DNA of 5,583 nucleotides from Rhodospirillaceae bacterium (lineage in GTDB: Bacteria; Pseudomonadota; Alphaproteobacteria; UBA828): positions 1-5,583 of the forward strand of contig JAPPKP010000445.1 in the NCBI GenBank assembly GCA_028819955.1. The letters run 5' to 3'. Both the position numbers and the translations under genes were made by a program. Below are positions 5,408 through 5,583 of the stretch, in pieces. Below the pieces are notes generated by a model. That model worked only from the letters and a program-made list of their open reading frames with translations, had not been told where the DNA came from and made no database searches. Positions within the stretch are counted from its first letter, which is position 1, and every line of letters starts with the position of its first letter.

Positions 5408-5583
5408 TCAGGCGCCGGCCTGCGCCCTCTTCTCGTCGAGGGCGCGGAGGACGACCTCGGGCGTCACCGGAATCTGGGTGATGCGGACGTCGAGCGCGTT
5501 GTTGATGGCGTTCACGATGGCCGGGATCGGGCCGTTGGTCACCATCTCGCCCACGCCCTTGCCGCCGTAGGGGCCGCTCTCCG
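5408..5583 (-). CDS. Xanthine dehydrogenase/CO dehydrogenase-type molybdopterin-binding large subunit, C-terminal 57 residues (runs off the right edge)
   Basis: Only the C-terminus is present: it begins ESGPYGGKGVGEMVTN and ends EKRAQAGA before the TGA at 5410-5408. GPYGGKGVGE followed by PAIVNAINNALDVRITQIPVTPEVVLRAL is the characteristic end of the large, molybdenum-cofactor-binding subunit of the molybdenum hydroxylase family (xanthine dehydrogenase, aldehyde oxidase, CoxL-like). The glutamate in GVGE (codon 5548-5546) corresponds to the catalytic base next to molybdenum in this family. These enzymes hydroxylate purines, aldehydes or N-heterocycles, or oxidise CO, usually with FAD and 2Fe-2S subunits encoded alongside. 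The fragment is too short to choose a substrate, and the sequence after GVGE (MVTN) is not diagnostic for CO oxidation. The gene ends 196 bases before phoX. Confidence 0.88.
   Translation of the reverse strand, partial: ESGPYGGKGVGEMVTNGPIPAIVNAINNALDVRITQIPVTPEVVLRALDEKRAQAGA

Noticed and set aside
1..5583. Mobile element, CRISPR, tRNA or novel defence-type system
   Set aside because: There are no terminal repeats, transposase or integrase motifs, repeat-spacer pattern or cloverleaf. All coding space is taken by known metabolic families.

Overview
The window is high-GC DNA (about two thirds G+C by eye, with long antisense shadow reading frames). It reads as ordinary proteobacterial chromosome, most likely an alphaproteobacterium. 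The pointers are the gcvT-gcvH-gcvP order behind a tandem glycine riboswitch, the alphaproteobacterial style of GcvT, a Tat-exported PhoX phosphatase and a molybdenum hydroxylase. All supported genes lie on the minus strand, so transcription runs from high to low coordinates.

In order of transcription: (1) 5583-5408 holds the last 57 codons of a xanthine dehydrogenase/CO dehydrogenase-type molybdopterin-binding large subunit. (2) 5407-5212 is a 196-base gap with two clear inverted repeats and a GC-rich stem-loop but no convincing promoter or Pho box. (3) 5211-3304 is a complete phoX-like gene with a twin-arginine signal peptide. (4) 3303-2937 is a 367-base gap holding a hairpin after phoX, a sigma70-like promoter, a full tandem glycine riboswitch with a leader-linker kink-turn helix, and a terminator-like hairpin. 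(5) 2936-1 carries gcvT, gcvH and the first 449 codons of gcvP, which runs off the left edge.

GcvP, GcvH and GcvT are three of the four proteins of the glycine cleavage system. GcvP decarboxylates glycine and loads the aminomethyl group onto the lipoyl arm of GcvH; GcvT passes the one-carbon unit to tetrahydrofolate and releases ammonia. The fourth component, dihydrolipoyl dehydrogenase, is not in the window. The riboswitch would make expression follow glycine level. PhoX and the molybdenum enzyme have no evident functional tie to glycine catabolism and look like chance neighbours.

I see no mobile element, CRISPR array, tRNA, rRNA or undescribed multi-gene system. The most interesting material is in the gcvT leader: the gcvT ribosome-binding site can pair over about ten bases with the conserved CUCUCAGG segment of either aptamer; a terminator-like hairpin lies between aptamer II and that site; and aptamer II departs from the usual consensus in two places.
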